This document shows positions 1-9,174 of a DNA stretch of 64,000 bases, one piece after another (position 1 is the stretch's first letter; each line of letters begins with the position of its first letter). Below the pieces are notes generated by a model. It searched no databases and was not told the DNA's origin. It saw only the letters and a list, made by a program, of their open reading frames with translations. Source of the DNA: Bifidobacterium pongonis (GTDB lineage: Bacteria > Actinomycetota > Actinomycetes > Actinomycetales > Bifidobacteriaceae); contig NZ_JAHBBE010000002.1 of NCBI RefSeq assembly GCF_019331805.1, forward strand, positions 58,195 through 122,194. Reading direction: 5' to 3'. Position numbers and translations under genes: made by a program.

Positions 1-281
1 CCAAGGTGATCAGCCGGTTCTCCGACGTGATCGACGGCGAACTGTACGTGCCCAAAGGCGCGTCCAAGCCGCTGCCCAGCACGGTTCGACTGCTCGACCA
101 GGCCACCGAGTCCGTCAAGCAGGTTTCCGTCAGCATGAGCCCCAAGGTCAGGCAGGCATACGAGCAGGCCAAAGTGAATGTGTCGGATTCGATTGCTAGC
201 GTTTCCGAGAAGATCCGCAAGCAGGAAGACGGCCCGGAGAGCAACGAGGCCGAAACCGAAACCAAGAATGAGGAGAAGTAA
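1..281 (+). CDS. Hypothetical protein, C-terminal part only
   Basis: The reading frame is already open at the left edge and ends with TAA at 279-281, so this is the last 92 or so codons of a gene that begins outside the window. The visible part is hydrophilic, with Ser/Val/Lys-rich segments likely to be helical and a very acidic and lysine-rich tail (ending KNEEK). No membrane segment or catalytic motif is visible. It lies directly upstream of def, and the def ribosome binding site sits in its last codons, so the two are probably co-transcribed. I do not recognise the family from this fragment. Confidence 0.6.
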   Translation, partial: KVISRFSDVIDGELYVPKGASKPLPSTVRLLDQATESVKQVSVSMSPKVRQAYEQAKVNVSDSIASVSEKIRKQEDGPESNEAETETKNEEK

Positions 282-285
282 GCAA

Positions 286-768
286 TTGGCTATTCGCGAA
301 ATCAGAGTCGTTCCCGATCCCGTTCTGCGCACCCCGTGCGATGAGATCAAGGAGATCACCCCGGCCGTTCGCCGTCTGGTCGACGATCTGCTGGAAACCG
401 TCGACGATCCGGGTCGCGCCGGATTGTCCGCCAACCAGATCGGCGTGAACCTGAGGGCGTTCTCGTACAACATCAACGGCAAGATCGGCTACATTCTGAA
501 CCCGGTCATCGAAGAGAAATCCGGCGAACAGTACGGCGACGAAGGCTGCCTGTCGGTTCCGGGCCTGTGGTACAAGACCCGCCGCGCCGATTACGCGCGC
601 GTGCGCGGCATCGACCTGGACGGCAAGGAGATCGTGCTGGAAGGCCACGGTCTGTTCGGCCGCATGCTGCAGCATGAATGCGACCATCTCGACGGCCATG
701 TCTACCTCGACCGCTTGGAGAAGGAAGAGCGCAAGGAAGCCATGCGCTACATGCGCAACCATCACTGA
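286..768 (+). CDS. def: Peptide deformylase
   Basis: Removes the N-formyl group from nascent polypeptides in the cytosol. All three family motifs are present when numbered from a TTG start at 286: GLSANQIG (residues 46-53), EGCLSVP (86-92) and QHECDH (129-134). Cys88, His130 and His134 are the metal ligands and Glu131 the catalytic base. I chose TTG because AGGAG lies 10 nt upstream and the protein then begins MAIREI, which fits the family; the ATG at 268 would add a basic leader made from the shadow of the preceding gene. At 160 residues the length is normal. The ribosome binding site lies inside the end of the upstream gene, suggesting translational coupling. Confidence 0.95.
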   Translation: MAIREIRVVPDPVLRTPCDEIKEITPAVRRLVDDLLETVDDPGRAGLSANQIGVNLRAFSYNINGKIGYILNPVIEEKSGEQYGDEGCLSVPGLWYKTRRADYARVRGIDLDGKEIVLEGHGLFGRMLQHECDHLDGHVYLDRLEKEERKEAMRYMRNHH

Positions 769-773
769 CATCT

Positions 774-797
774 CGCCCCGCCGATTTTGGCGGGGCG
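774..797 (+). terminator. Hairpin after def, weak U-tract
   Basis: A perfect 9-bp GC stem (CGCCCCGCC / GGCGGGGCG) with a 6-nt loop begins six bases after the def stop. It is not followed by a run of T; instead an extended -10 promoter element follows at once. It probably separates def from rpsB transcription. Confidence 0.55.
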
Positions 798-800
798 ACG

Positions 801-809
801 TGCTATTAT
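801..809 (+). promoter_or_regulatory. Extended -10 promoter element for rpsB
   Basis: TG at 801-802, one spacer base, then TATTAT at 804-809 form an extended -10 element. No good -35 is visible at 17 bp. It would start transcription near 816 and leave a leader of about 190 nt before rpsB. Confidence 0.45.
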
Positions 810-815
810 GTGGGC

Positions 816-1006
816 TCGTGCGCCAACCGGCTCCGATCGCAGTCTCGGCGGTTGGAACCAAACCAATATTGTCAACCGGCGCGCAACAAATTCGCGTCAT
901 GCTCGCGACGGCCCGTGTCGGTCGGCTTCGATCCCATCAGGGAAGGGAGGCTGCACGCGGGTGCGCATGGCCAGGCAAGAACCGACAAGAAAGAGGTAGC
1001 AATACC
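816..1006 (+). promoter_or_regulatory. Long 5' leader of rpsB
   Basis: This is about 190 nt of non-coding, GC-rich sequence between the predicted start point and the rpsB ATG, with several short complementary blocks. Long leaders on rpsB commonly bind S2 for autoregulation. That role is inferred from known ribosomal-protein operons; I did not fold the RNA. Confidence 0.35.
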
Positions 1007-1804
1007 ATGGCTCAGATCACTATGAGCGAAATGCTGAAGGCAGGCCTGCACTTCGGTCACCAGACCCGTCGTTGGAACCCGAAGATGAAGCAGTTCATCC
1101 TCACCCAGCGCAACGGCATCCACATCATCAACCTGTTCAAGTCCCTCGACATGATCGACGTCGCCTACGACTTCATCAAGTCCACGGTCGCCCACAACGG
1201 CACCGTGCTCTTCGTCGGCACCAAGAAGCAGGCTCAGGAAGCGGTGTCCGCCCAGGCCACCCGCGTGAACATGCCGTACGTCTCCGAGCGTTGGCTCGGC
1301 GGCATGCTGACCAACTTCCAGACCGTCTCCAAGCGCGTCGCCCGCCTCAAGGAACTCGAAGAGGTCGACTTCACCGACGTGCACGGTTCCGGCCTGACCA
1401 AGAAGGAACTGCTGCTGCTCGAGCGCGAGAAGGACAAGCTGAACAAGCAGCTGGGCGGTATCCGCAACATGAACCGCACCCCGTCCGCGATGTTCGTCGT
1501 CGACATCAACAAGGAAGCCCTGGCCGTCGAGGAAGCCCACAAGCTGGGCATCCCGGTCGTCGCCATCGTCGACACCAACACCGATCCGGAAGCCGTCGAG
1601 TACCCGATTCCGGCCAACGATGACGCCATCCGCGGCATCGAACTGCTGACCAGCCTGATGGCCGACGCCGTCGCCGAAGGTCTGATTGAGCGCTCCGGCA
1701 AGGCCACCAAGGCCGAAGGCGAAGCCGCCGAGCAGCCGATGGCTGCTTGGGAGAAGGAGCTCCTGGAGAACCAGGCTCCCGCCGAAGCCGAAAAGGCCGA
1801 GTGA
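1007..1804 (+). CDS. rpsB: 30S ribosomal protein S2
   Basis: Structural protein of the small ribosomal subunit, needed to load S1 and for initiation. The product is 265 residues. It begins [20 protein letters not shown] and has the S2 blocks [25 protein letters not shown] and [11 protein letters not shown]. The ATG at 1007 has AAGAGG about 10 nt upstream. The frame stays open further upstream, but that extension has no family similarity. The C-terminus is an Ala/Glu-rich tail of about 40 residues, common in actinobacterial S2. It is followed by tsf, the usual rpsB-tsf pairing, with an internal hairpin between them. Confidence 0.97.
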   Translation: MAQITMSEMLKAGLHFGHQTRRWNPKMKQFILTQRNGIHIINLFKSLDMIDVAYDFIKSTVAHNGTVLFVGTKKQAQEAVSAQATRVNMPYVSERWLGGMLTNFQTVSKRVARLKELEEVDFTDVHGSGLTKKELLLLEREKDKLNKQLGGIRNMNRTPSAMFVVDINKEALAVEEAHKLGIPVVAIVDTNTDPEAVEYPIPANDDAIRGIELLTSLMADAVAEGLIERSGKATKAEGEAAEQPMAAWEKELLENQAPAEAEKAE

Positions 1805-1811
1805 TCCGGCA

Positions 1812-1860
1812 CCGCCGGGGGAGAGGTTCCGGCCGCTCTCCCGGCGGGCTTCAATTTTTT
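1812..1860 (+). terminator. Internal terminator or attenuator between rpsB and tsf
   Basis: A GC-rich stem (CCGCCGGG...AGAG pairing with CTCTCCCGGCGG, with a 2-nt bulge) is followed after six bases by six T at 1855-1860. A partial terminator here would make S2 more abundant than EF-Ts. Confidence 0.7.
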
Positions 1861-1901
1861 CATCTGTCAAACCCAGTTCCATATAAGGGAGAACGAACAC
1901 T

Positions 1902-2777
1902 ATGGCAGCAATTACCGCCGCTCTGATCAAGCAGGTGCGCGAAGACACCGGCGCAGGCATGATGGACGTCAAGAAGGCCCTCACCGAGGCCGAAGGCGAC
2001 GTCGCTCGCGCCAAGGAAATCATCCGCGCCAAGGGCATCGCCGCAGCCGGCAAGCGTGAAGGCCGCGCCGCCCAGGAAGGCACCATCGCCTCCAAGGTCG
2101 TCGAAGGCGCCAATGGCGAAGTCGGCTACGCCGTCGAGCTGAACTCCGAGACCGACTTCGTGGCCAAGACCCCGAAGTTCGTTGACTTCAGCAACACCGT
2201 GCTGGGCTACGCCGTCGCAGCCGATGCCGATTCCGCGGACGCCCTGCTGGAAGCCAAGGCTGAGGAAGGCACCGTCAAGGAAGCCGTCGAGGAAGCCGCC
2301 GCCCTGTTCGGCGAGCACGTCAAGGTCGGCCAGTTCGCCAAGATCTCCGGCGAGCATGTCGAGATCTACGCTCACAAGAAGTCCGCCGAGATGCCGCCGA
2401 GCATCGTCGCGATGATCGCCACCGATAAGGCCGGCGCCGCCGTCGCTCACGAAGCCGCTCTGCAGATCTCCGCCATGGGCGCCCAGTGGCTCACCCGCGA
2501 GGACGTTCCGGCCGACGTGCTGGAGTCCGAGACCCGCGTGGCCACCGAGAAGACCACCGAAGAGCTCAAGAGCAAGGGCAAGCCGGAAGCCGTGATCGAG
2601 AAGATCGCTCCGAAGATCGTCGAAGGCCGTCTGAACGCCTTCTACAAGGAGACCGTGCTTCTGGAGCAGGCCTACGTCAAGGATCCGTCCAAGACCGTCG
2701 GCGACCTGTTCAAGGAAGTCGGTGGCACCGCCACCGCGTTCGCCCGTGTCGAGGTCGGCAAGGGCGCGGAGGCCTGA
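1902..2777 (+). CDS. tsf: Elongation factor Ts
   Basis: Guanine-nucleotide exchange factor that regenerates EF-Tu-GTP in the cytosol. The product is 291 residues: an N-terminal UBA-like domain (LIKQVREDTGAGMMDVKKAL), then the EF-Ts core with the SETDFVAKT motif. AGGGAG at 1886-1891 lies 10 nt before the ATG. It is the second gene after rpsB and is closed by a strong terminator. The codon use is highly biased to C-ending codons and AAG/GAG/CTG, as expected for a highly expressed gene. Confidence 0.97.
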   Translation: MAAITAALIKQVREDTGAGMMDVKKALTEAEGDVARAKEIIRAKGIAAAGKREGRAAQEGTIASKVVEGANGEVGYAVELNSETDFVAKTPKFVDFSNTVLGYAVAADADSADALLEAKAEEGTVKEAVEEAAALFGEHVKVGQFAKISGEHVEIYAHKKSAEMPPSIVAMIATDKAGAAVAHEAALQISAMGAQWLTREDVPADVLESETRVATEKTTEELKSKGKPEAVIEKIAPKIVEGRLNAFYKETVLLEQAYVKDPSKTVGDLFKEVGGTATAFARVEVGKGAEA

Positions 2778-2810
2778 TTCCTCCCGCTATTCGCCTGATA
2801 GGTGATATCT

Positions 2811-2844
2811 GGGCGGTCCGCATTGCATGCGGGCCGCCCTTTTT
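2811..2844 (+). terminator. Rho-independent terminator of rpsB-tsf
   Basis: GGGCGG...GCATTGCATGC...CCGCCC forms a long stem directly followed by five T at 2840-2844. Confidence 0.85.
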
Positions 2845-2893
2845 GCTGTTATTGTTGGTAACCGTCTATTGAATGGGAAGAGCGAGGGCGGAT

Positions 2894-3943
2894 ATGAGAA
2901 TCCTTGACGCATTGCTGATCAACTCACCGACGATACTGTTCGGCCTGCTGTTCCTCTGGTCGTTCTGGCGCGAACCGAGGCAGTTCCGCAACGGCCTGTT
3001 CCTGTCTCTGTTCCTGATCTGTTTGGGCGCGACATGCATGCTGTACTTCGACAACGTCCTGGTATGGGCCGTGGTCGCCGTGCTCATCGATCTTCTGGCG
3101 TTTGTCGGACTGGTGTTCCTGTTCTCCGACACGTTCATCGTGATCAGGCGTGAAGGCTTCTCCTTGGTGGCGTTGCTGCCTGCGTTGTTCGCTGCGACCT
3201 TCCTTGTGTGCTTCATTGGCGCGCCGATGGTGACGATTTTCTTCCCTGTGCCGTTCTGGTTCATGATGCTCACGCTGATGATCATGCTGGAAGGGTTCTG
3301 GTTCTTCCTCAGCTTCGGTTCGCTGCTCGTCTATTCGACGTTCTACCGCTTGTTGCCGCGCCGCCGGACCTACGACTACATCATCATCCATGGTGCTGGC
3401 TTGCAGGGCGACAAACCCACGCCGCTGCTGCGCGGCCGCATCGACAAGGCCGTGGCGCTGTGGGAGAAGCAGGGCAGGCAGGGCAAGCTCATCGCATCCG
3501 GCGGTCAAGGTTCGGACGAAGTCGTCTCCGAGGCCGAGGCGATCAGGAACTATTTGGTGGAGGAACGCGGCGTGCCCGCCGACGCCGTGATCATGGAAAG
3601 CAAGTCCACCACCACCATGGAGAATCTGAAGTATTCTATGGCCATCATGGATGAGCTTGGTCCGAATATGGAACACAAGGACAAGCGTTCGCTCAACAGG
3701 GGCGGCTACCGGTGCGCGCTGGTCACCAGCGATTACCATGTGTTCCGCGCCTGCGAGTACGCGCATAATCTCAAGCTCAAGGCGGACGGCGTGGGAAGCC
3801 ATACCAAGAGCTATTACTGGCCCGCGGCGTTCATCCGCGAGTTCGTCGCCGTCACGCGTGCCCATCTGTGGCCGTATTACGTGATCGCCGCGGTCTGCGT
3901 TCTCATCTACATCGTTGCGAAATGCATCTCCGTATTCCTCTAG
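2894..3943 (+). CDS. YdcF/SanA-like (DUF218) membrane protein
   Basis: The product is 349 residues. About five hydrophobic segments fill the first 150 residues, then comes a soluble DUF218 domain (IIHGAGLQGDK, LIASGGQGSDE, ALVTSDYHVFRA), and a final membrane segment lies near the C-terminus. DUF218 proteins are linked to envelope permeability, peptidoglycan or vancomycin tolerance in other bacteria, but the reaction is not known. I chose ATG 2894 (MRILDA) because GAGGG lies 5 nt upstream; the in-frame ATG at 2873 has no ribosome binding site. The gene stands alone between the tsf terminator and pyrH. Confidence 0.8.
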   Translation: MRILDALLINSPTILFGLLFLWSFWREPRQFRNGLFLSLFLICLGATCMLYFDNVLVWAVVAVLIDLLAFVGLVFLFSDTFIVIRREGFSLVALLPALFAATFLVCFIGAPMVTIFFPVPFWFMMLTLMIMLEGFWFFLSFGSLLVYSTFYRLLPRRRTYDYIIIHGAGLQGDKPTPLLRGRIDKAVALWEKQGRQGKLIASGGQGSDEVVSEAEAIRNYLVEERGVPADAVIMESKSTTTMENLKYSMAIMDELGPNMEHKDKRSLNRGGYRCALVTSDYHVFRACEYAHNLKLKADGVGSHTKSYYWPAAFIREFVAVTRAHLWPYYVIAAVCVLIYIVAKCISVFL

Positions 3944-4085
3944 TCCGCCGGGATCATGAATCGGGATTCATCGTGCCCGCGCGTTGATGATGCGACGGTC
4001 GGCGTTAGCCGATATGCTGAAGAACGGTAGTTTTGCGGTTCGCGCGTCAGCGACGCGGGCCGAGTGACAACGAAGGAAGATAACT

Positions 4086-4835
4086 ATGACTGGCGAAAAC
4101 GCAGGCGACAAGCCCCGCAGAGTGTTGCTCAAGCTGTCCGGCGAGGCGTTCGGCGGCGGCAAGGTCGGCATCGACACCCACGTGGTGCGCCGCATCGCTT
4201 CGGAAATCGTCCCCGCAGTGAACAAGGGCGTGCAGGTCGCGATCGTGGTCGGCGGCGGCAACTTCTTCCGCGGCGCGGAACTGCAGCAGGCCGGCATCGA
4301 CCGTTCCCGCGGCGACTACATGGGTATGCTCGGCACGGTAATGAACTGCCTCGCCCTGCAGGATTTCCTGGAGCAGGAAGGCCAGGCCACCAGGGTCCAG
4401 ACCGCCATCACCATGGGTCAGGTCGCGGAACCGTACATCCCTCTGAAGGCCATCCGTCATCTCGAAAAGGGCCGTGTGGTGATCTTCGGCGCCGGCGCAG
4501 GCATGCCGTACTTCTCCACCGACACCGTCTCCATCCAGCGTTCGCTGGAAATCCACTGCGACGAAGTGCTGATGGGCAAGAACGGCGTGGACGGCGTGTA
4601 CACCGCCGACCCGCGCAAGGATGAGAACGCCAAGCGTTTCGAGACCCTGAGCTACAACCGCGCCCTCGTCGACAACCTTGCGGTCATGGACGCCGCGGCG
4701 CTTTCCATGGCGCGCGACAACAAGAAGCGCATTCGCGTGTTCGGCCTCGAAGGCGAAGGCAATGTGACCCGCGCCCTCGTCGGTGAGGAAATCGGCACCC
4801 TGGTCTCCACCGCGGAATCGCGTGTGGCCGACTGA
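4086..4835 (+). CDS. pyrH: Uridylate (UMP) kinase
   Basis: Phosphorylates UMP to UDP with ATP; cytosolic, hexameric, amino-acid-kinase fold. At 249 residues the length is normal. Motifs seen are [22 protein letters not shown] and [22 protein letters not shown] lies 7 nt before the ATG. A TATGCT element at 4013-4018 could be its -10 box, but no matching -35 is clear. The gene is followed by frr and cdsA, the widespread tsf-pyrH-frr-cdsA order; here one extra gene sits between tsf and pyrH. Confidence 0.96.
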   Translation: MTGENAGDKPRRVLLKLSGEAFGGGKVGIDTHVVRRIASEIVPAVNKGVQVAIVVGGGNFFRGAELQQAGIDRSRGDYMGMLGTVMNCLALQDFLEQEGQATRVQTAITMGQVAEPYIPLKAIRHLEKGRVVIFGAGAGMPYFSTDTVSIQRSLEIHCDEVLMGKNGVDGVYTADPRKDENAKRFETLSYNRALVDNLAVMDAAALSMARDNKKRIRVFGLEGEGNVTRALVGEEIGTLVSTAESRVAD

Positions 4836-4885
4836 CCATATCAAACGAACGACAACCACCAACGCAACATATATAAGGAGCAATA

Positions 4886-5440
4886 ATGGCAAGCGTTATC
4901 GAACAGGCCAAGGAACAGATGGCCAAGACCGTCGAGAACACCAAGGAGAACTTCGCCGGCATCCGCACCGGTCGCGCGAACCCGGCCCTGCTGAACGGCA
5001 TCATGGTCGACTATTACGGTGCCCCCACGCCCATCAAGGCCGTCGCCTCCATCGGCGTTCCCGAGCCGCGCACCCTGTCCGTCACCCCGTTCGATGCCTC
5101 CCAGGCCGGCGCCGTCGAGAAGGCCATCCGCAATTCCGATCTCGGCGTGAGCCCGAACCGCGACGGCAATGTCATCCGCCTGACCATGCCGGAGCTCACC
5201 GAGGAGCGCCGCAAGGAGTACGTCAAGCTCGCCAAGACCAAGGCCGAGGACGGCAAGGTCGCGGTCCGCAACATCCGCCGCAAGGCCAAGGAAACCATCG
5301 ACAAGTCCGTCAAGGACGGCGAGATGGGCGAGGACGAGGGCGATCGCCTGCTCAAGGACCTCGACAAGGTCACCAAGTCCGTCACCGACGAGATCGATTC
5401 CCTGCTTGAGACCAAGCAGAAGGAGATCATGGAGGTCTGA
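4886..5440 (+). CDS. frr: Ribosome recycling factor
   Basis: Splits post-termination ribosomes together with EF-G. The 184 residues match the family length. The sequence shows the conserved RTGRANPALL, VDYYGAPTPIKAVA, IRNSDLGVSPN and RKEYVKLAK blocks and a helical C-terminal half. ATAAGGAG lies just upstream of the ATG at 4886. It is 50 nt downstream of pyrH and probably co-transcribed with it and cdsA. Confidence 0.97.
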   Translation: MASVIEQAKEQMAKTVENTKENFAGIRTGRANPALLNGIMVDYYGAPTPIKAVASIGVPEPRTLSVTPFDASQAGAVEKAIRNSDLGVSPNRDGNVIRLTMPELTEERRKEYVKLAKTKAEDGKVAVRNIRRKAKETIDKSVKDGEMGEDEGDRLLKDLDKVTKSVTDEIDSLLETKQKEIMEV

Positions 5441-5464
5441 TCCGAGGCTTCCCGACAATCGAAT

Positions 5465-6451
5465 ATGGAACGCAATGAACAAATCCATGATCAGGCCGAG
5501 GTGACCCTCGACCAGATCAACAAGAAAACCGGTCGCAACATGCCGCAGGCCATCGCCACGGCGGTGCTGCTGATCGCGGTTATCCTCGGGTGCCTGCTGA
5601 TAAGCGTCGACCTGTTCGTGGCGCTTGTCGTGGTGTTCATGATTCTGGCCCTGTGGGAGCTGAGGGTCGATTTCGCGACCGCCGGACTGCATATTCCAGT
5701 GTTCATGCTCTGGATCTGCTCGGCGGTCACGCTGTTCGCCGCGTATTATTCACGCCTGCATGTCGTGGCCATGTCGCTGTGCGCGATGGCCTCGATCATG
5801 CTGGTGGCGCTTTCCGCCACGGCGAAACTCAGCTTCGGCAACAGGCTCTCGCTTGCGGTGGCTAACAAGCTTTCGCATACCGAGGCGGGGGCCCGGCTTG
5901 AATCCTCCTTCAACCATGATGGGGGAGAGCAGCACCACAGCCGTCTGAGCCATGTGGCCGTGTCCGTGCTCACCGTGCTGTACATCCCGGTGCTGGCGAG
6001 CTGCATCATCGTGCCGCTGACCTTCCATGGTCACCCTGTGGCGCACGCCATCATGCTGGTGTTCCTGCCGGCGCTCTCCGACACCGGCGGTCTGTTCGCC
6101 GGCGCGTGGCTGGGCAAGCACAAGCTTTCCCCCAGGATCTCCCCGAAGAAGAGCTGGGAGGGCTTGGCCGGATCCGTGCTGTTCGCCATGGTCGGCGCGT
6201 TCGCGGTGATGTTCTGCACGTACACCCCGCAAGTGTGGGCGGCCCGGTGGTGGGTTCCCGTCGTGATGGGAATCCTGGTCGGTGTCGTCGGTACTTTCGG
6301 CGACCTGTGCGCATCCATGATCAAACGCGATCTCGGCATCAAGGACATGGGGCACCTGCTGAAGGGACATGGCGGCGTGATGGATCGCGTCGACTCGATC
6401 CTGATGGCGGCTCCGTTCACCTGCATCCTGCTGTGGGTCACGGGCCTGTGA
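5465..6451 (+). CDS. cdsA: Phosphatidate cytidylyltransferase
   Basis: Makes CDP-diacylglycerol from phosphatidate and CTP in the cytoplasmic membrane, feeding phospholipid synthesis (see the CDP-alcohol transferase at 16581). The product is 328 residues with about eight hydrophobic segments. The C-terminal signature reads SMIKRDLGIKDMGHLLKGHG followed by GVMDRVDS. In this signature the usual Pro before GHGG is replaced by Lys; the catalytic Asp and Lys positions are kept. The start at 5465 lacks a clear ribosome binding site, so a start near 5540 (MPQAIA) is possible; the N-terminal 25 residues are hydrophilic. Confidence 0.9.
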   Translation: MERNEQIHDQAEVTLDQINKKTGRNMPQAIATAVLLIAVILGCLLISVDLFVALVVVFMILALWELRVDFATAGLHIPVFMLWICSAVTLFAAYYSRLHVVAMSLCAMASIMLVALSATAKLSFGNRLSLAVANKLSHTEAGARLESSFNHDGGEQHHSRLSHVAVSVLTVLYIPVLASCIIVPLTFHGHPVAHAIMLVFLPALSDTGGLFAGAWLGKHKLSPRISPKKSWEGLAGSVLFAMVGAFAVMFCTYTPQVWAARWWVPVVMGILVGVVGTFGDLCASMIKRDLGIKDMGHLLKGHGGVMDRVDSILMAAPFTCILLWVTGL

Positions 6452-6472
6452 CGGCCCGACCACGGTGAAATC

Positions 6473-6510
6473 CGCGAGAGTGCCCGTGCATCCGTACGGG
6501 CACTCTCGCG
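6473..6510 (+). terminator. Perfect 15-bp hairpin after cdsA
   Basis: CGCGAGAGTGCCCGT pairs perfectly with ACGGGCACTCTCGCG around an 8-nt loop. There is no T-run after it. It lies within the open frame upstream of rlmN, which argues that rlmN starts downstream of it. Confidence 0.7.
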
Positions 6511-6522
6511 TTATGACGTCAC

Positions 6523-6554
6523 TAATCCGAACGAATCCGAATAATCCGAACGAA
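6523..6554 (+). repeat. Short direct repeats upstream of rlmN
   Basis: The 13-mer TAATCCGAACGAA occurs at 6523-6535 and again at 6542-6554, with a third AATCCGAA between them at 6534-6541. The repeat array ends 12 nt before the rlmN start and has no obvious role. Confidence 0.6.
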
Positions 6555-6566
6555 GCGAAGAAACCC

Positions 6567-7730
6567 ATGACTTCCCCTGAAATCCCTGAAACCGGTATCA
6601 CCGAAGGCGGCACCGAGGGCGCGTTCCGCGACGTGCTTTCCAAGGATCACGCCAAGCGTGGCAAGCCGCCGGTCCATTTCGCCGACATGACCGACGAGGA
6701 GCGCATCGCCGTGGCGGCCGAACTGGGACTGCCGAAGTTCCGCGTCAAGCAGCTCGCCAACCACTATTACGGCCATTTCGACGTGAACGCCGCGGAATTC
6801 ACCGATTTTCCGGCGGCGAAGCGCGAGGAGGCCGCGGCGGCGTTCTTCCCGCGTCTCATCACCGAAGTCACCCGTCAGGTGGCGGACAACGGCACCACCA
6901 TCAAAACCCTGTGGCGGCTGTTCGACGGTTCCCTGATCGAATCCGTGCTGATGCGTTATCCGACGCGCACCACGCTGTGCATCTCCTCGCAGGTCGGCTG
7001 CGGCATGGGATGCCCGTTCTGTGCGACCGGCCAGCTCGGACTGACCCGCAACATGTCGGCCGGTGAGATTCTCGAACAGGTGCGCGTGGCCGCCAAGATG
7101 ATGCGCGACGGCGAAGTGGCCGGAGGCCCGGGGCGTCTGAGCAACATCGTCTTCATGGGCATGGGCGAGCCGATGGGCAACTACCGGTCGGTGCTGTCCG
7201 CGGTCCGTCAGATCTCGGCGTTGCCTCCGGAAGGCTTCGGCATCTCCGCACGCAACATCACCGTTTCCACGGTCGGCGTCGTACCCGGCATCAGGAAGCT
7301 CGCGGCCGAAGGGCTGCCGGTACGTCTCGCGGTTTCGCTGCACGCGCCGAGCGATGAACTGCGCGACGAGCTCGTGCCGATGAACAAGCGTTTCAACACC
7401 ACCGCGGTGCTGGATGCGGCACATGATTACTGGCTTGCCTCCAAGCGACGCGTCAGCATCGAATACGCGCTCATGCGCGGCATCAACGATCAGGCCGAAC
7501 ACGCCAGACTGCTGGCCAGAAGGCTGAATCATTACGGCGACGATTGGGCGCACGTCAATCCCATTCCGCTCAACCCCATCGAGGGTTCCAAGTGGACGGC
7601 GTCGAAGCCGGAGGACGAGGCCCGCTTCCTTGAGATCCTCCACTCGGCTGGCATCACCGCCACATTGCGCGACACGCGCGGTCAGGACATCGACGGCGCG
7701 TGCGGTCAGCTCGCCGCCAAGGAACGGTAG
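6567..7730 (+). CDS. rlmN: 23S rRNA (A2503) / tRNA (A37) C2-methyltransferase
   Basis: Radical-SAM enzyme that methylates A2503 of 23S rRNA. The product is 387 residues from ATG 6567. The 4Fe-4S cluster motif CGMGCPFC places Cys145, Cys149 and Cys152; the C-terminal DTRGQDIDGACGQ supplies the methyl-carrying Cys379. GMGEPMGNY is the SAM-binding GGE-like motif. The frame is open back to 6465, but that stretch contains the cdsA hairpin and repeats and has no family match, so 6567 is preferred even though its ribosome binding site (GAAGAA) is weak. Confidence 0.95.
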   Translation: MTSPEIPETGITEGGTEGAFRDVLSKDHAKRGKPPVHFADMTDEERIAVAAELGLPKFRVKQLANHYYGHFDVNAAEFTDFPAAKREEAAAAFFPRLITEVTRQVADNGTTIKTLWRLFDGSLIESVLMRYPTRTTLCISSQVGCGMGCPFCATGQLGLTRNMSAGEILEQVRVAAKMMRDGEVAGGPGRLSNIVFMGMGEPMGNYRSVLSAVRQISALPPEGFGISARNITVSTVGVVPGIRKLAAEGLPVRLAVSLHAPSDELRDELVPMNKRFNTTAVLDAAHDYWLASKRRVSIEYALMRGINDQAEHARLLARRLNHYGDDWAHVNPIPLNPIEGSKWTASKPEDEARFLEILHSAGITATLRDTRGQDIDGACGQLAAKER

Positions 7731-7753
7731 TTCCGGTTCCGCGACTTCGCTTG

Positions 7754-7803
7754 GATATGGTTGGCGGCCCGATGATGCGTTTCGTCGGGCCGTCAACCAT
7801 ATC
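7754..7803 (+). terminator. 19-bp hairpin after rlmN
   Basis: GATATGGTTG...GGCCCGA pairs with TCGGGCC...CAACCATATC with one G-T wobble and a 12-nt loop. No T-run follows. It closes the rlmN unit before the his/trp cluster. Confidence 0.7.
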
Positions 7804-7968
7804 CGGCGACATGCCGCCAAAACCATGTGGGCTAACGAATCATAGCCAATAGGCTCCGTGCCACGGGCGCGGCGTTCCTAGTATGTGGACTCGCGTCGGA
7901 CCTCGTAACGCAGGGTCTGTAGTCTGAAAGACTGAATCATTGGCCCGTCGTAGTAGTGGGAGTGAAAG

Positions 7969-8739
7969 ATGTCGCTGGCGGTACGAGTCATTCCGTGCCT
8001 GGATGTTGATGCCGGACGTGTGGTGAAAGGCGTCCATTTCGAAAACCTCAAGGATGCCGGCGATCCGGTCGAACTGGCGGCGGAGTATTACCGTCAGGGT
8101 GCCGACGAACTGACCTTCCTGGATGTGACCGCATCCAGCTCGCACCGTCAGACCATGGTCGACGTGGTCAGTCGCACCGCCGAACAGGTGTTCATCCCCA
8201 TGACCGTGGGCGGTGGCGTGCGCACCCCCGAGGATGTCGACTCCCTGCTGCGCTGCGGCGCCGACAAGGTCGGCGTCAACACCGCCGCCATCAACGACCC
8301 CACGCTGATCAGTCGTGTCGCCGAGCGTTTCGGCAATCAGGTGCTCGTGCTTTCCGTGGACGCCCGCCGCGAAAAGGGCGAACAGCATACGCAGTCCGGT
8401 TTCGAGGTCACCACGATGGGCGGCCGCAAATCCACCGGCATCGACGCATTGTGGTGGGTCAGGCGTGCCGAAGAGCTCGGTGCCGGTGAGATCCTGCTCA
8501 ACTCCATGGACGCCGACGGCACCCAGTCCGGTTTCGACATCGAAATGATCAAGGCGGTGCGACGCGAGGTCAAGATCCCGATCATCGCCTCCGGCGGTGC
8601 CGGTAAGGTCGAGGACTTCCCGCCGGCCGTTGCGGCCGGAGCGGATGCAGTCCTCGCCGCCTCCGTATTCCATTACGGCAGGATGACGATCGCCGACGTC
8701 AAGGCGGAACTGCGCAAGGCCGGCTACACCGTCCGCTGA
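7969..8739 (+). CDS. hisF: Imidazole glycerol phosphate synthase, cyclase subunit
   Basis: Histidine biosynthesis: with HisH it converts PRFAR and ammonia to imidazole glycerol phosphate and AICAR. The product is a 256-residue beta/alpha barrel with the catalytic Asp12 ([13 protein letters not shown]) and Asp131 (LSVDARRE), and the phosphate loops VGGGVR and ASGGAG. GGGAG lies 6 nt before the ATG. It is followed by hisI and then trpE, so a histidine and a tryptophan gene block are joined. hisH is not in the window. The AICAR by-product is used by PurH (35309-36931). Confidence 0.97.
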   Translation: MSLAVRVIPCLDVDAGRVVKGVHFENLKDAGDPVELAAEYYRQGADELTFLDVTASSSHRQTMVDVVSRTAEQVFIPMTVGGGVRTPEDVDSLLRCGADKVGVNTAAINDPTLISRVAERFGNQVLVLSVDARREKGEQHTQSGFEVTTMGGRKSTGIDALWWVRRAEELGAGEILLNSMDADGTQSGFDIEMIKAVRREVKIPIIASGGAGKVEDFPPAVAAGADAVLAASVFHYGRMTIADVKAELRKAGYTVR

Positions 8740-8784
8740 ATGTTCTGATTTTCCATCCAATCCATCCGAAGAAGCAAAGCAAGA

Positions 8785-9174
8785 ATGCAGTACGATAACT
8801 CCACAACACTCGATCCCGCAATCGCCGCACGCCTGAAGCGCGATGACAAAGGCCTGGTCGCCGCGGTCGTGCAGCAGTACGACACCCGTGACGTGCTGAT
8901 GGTCGGCTATATGAACGACGAGGCATTGCGCCGCACGCTCACCACCGGCCGCGTGACCTTCTGGTCCCGTTCCCGCCAGGAATACTGGCGTAAGGGCGAC
9001 ACTTCCGGGCATGCGCAGTACGTCAAGGGCGTGTCCCTCGACTGCGACGGCGACGCGCTGCTGGTGGAAGTCGATCAGGTGGGTGCGGCATGCCATACCG
9101 GTAAGCGCAGCTGCTTCGACGAAGGCGGCCCGCTGCCCGTGGTCGAAGGCTTCAAGCCGGAGGAGGCGAAGTGA
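8785..9174 (+). CDS. hisI: Phosphoribosyl-AMP cyclohydrolase
   Basis: Third step of histidine synthesis: opens the purine ring of PR-AMP. It is the 129-residue stand-alone form, without a fused HisE; hisE is separate at 15390. Motifs seen are [25 protein letters not shown], the metal-binding DCDGDALL and the Cys pair in CHTGKRSCF. The stop codon overlaps the trpE start (ATGA at 9171-9174), so translation of the two is likely coupled. Confidence 0.96.
   Translation: MQYDNSTTLDPAIAARLKRDDKGLVAAVVQQYDTRDVLMVGYMNDEALRRTLTTGRVTFWSRSRQEYWRKGDTSGHAQYVKGVSLDCDGDALLVEVDQVGAACHTGKRSCFDEGGPLPVVEGFKPEEAK

Noticed and set aside
178..285. N-terminal extension of def in the same frame
   Set aside because: The extra residues are the Arg-rich shadow of the upstream gene; the TTG at 286 has a well-spaced ribosome binding site and the conserved family N-terminus.
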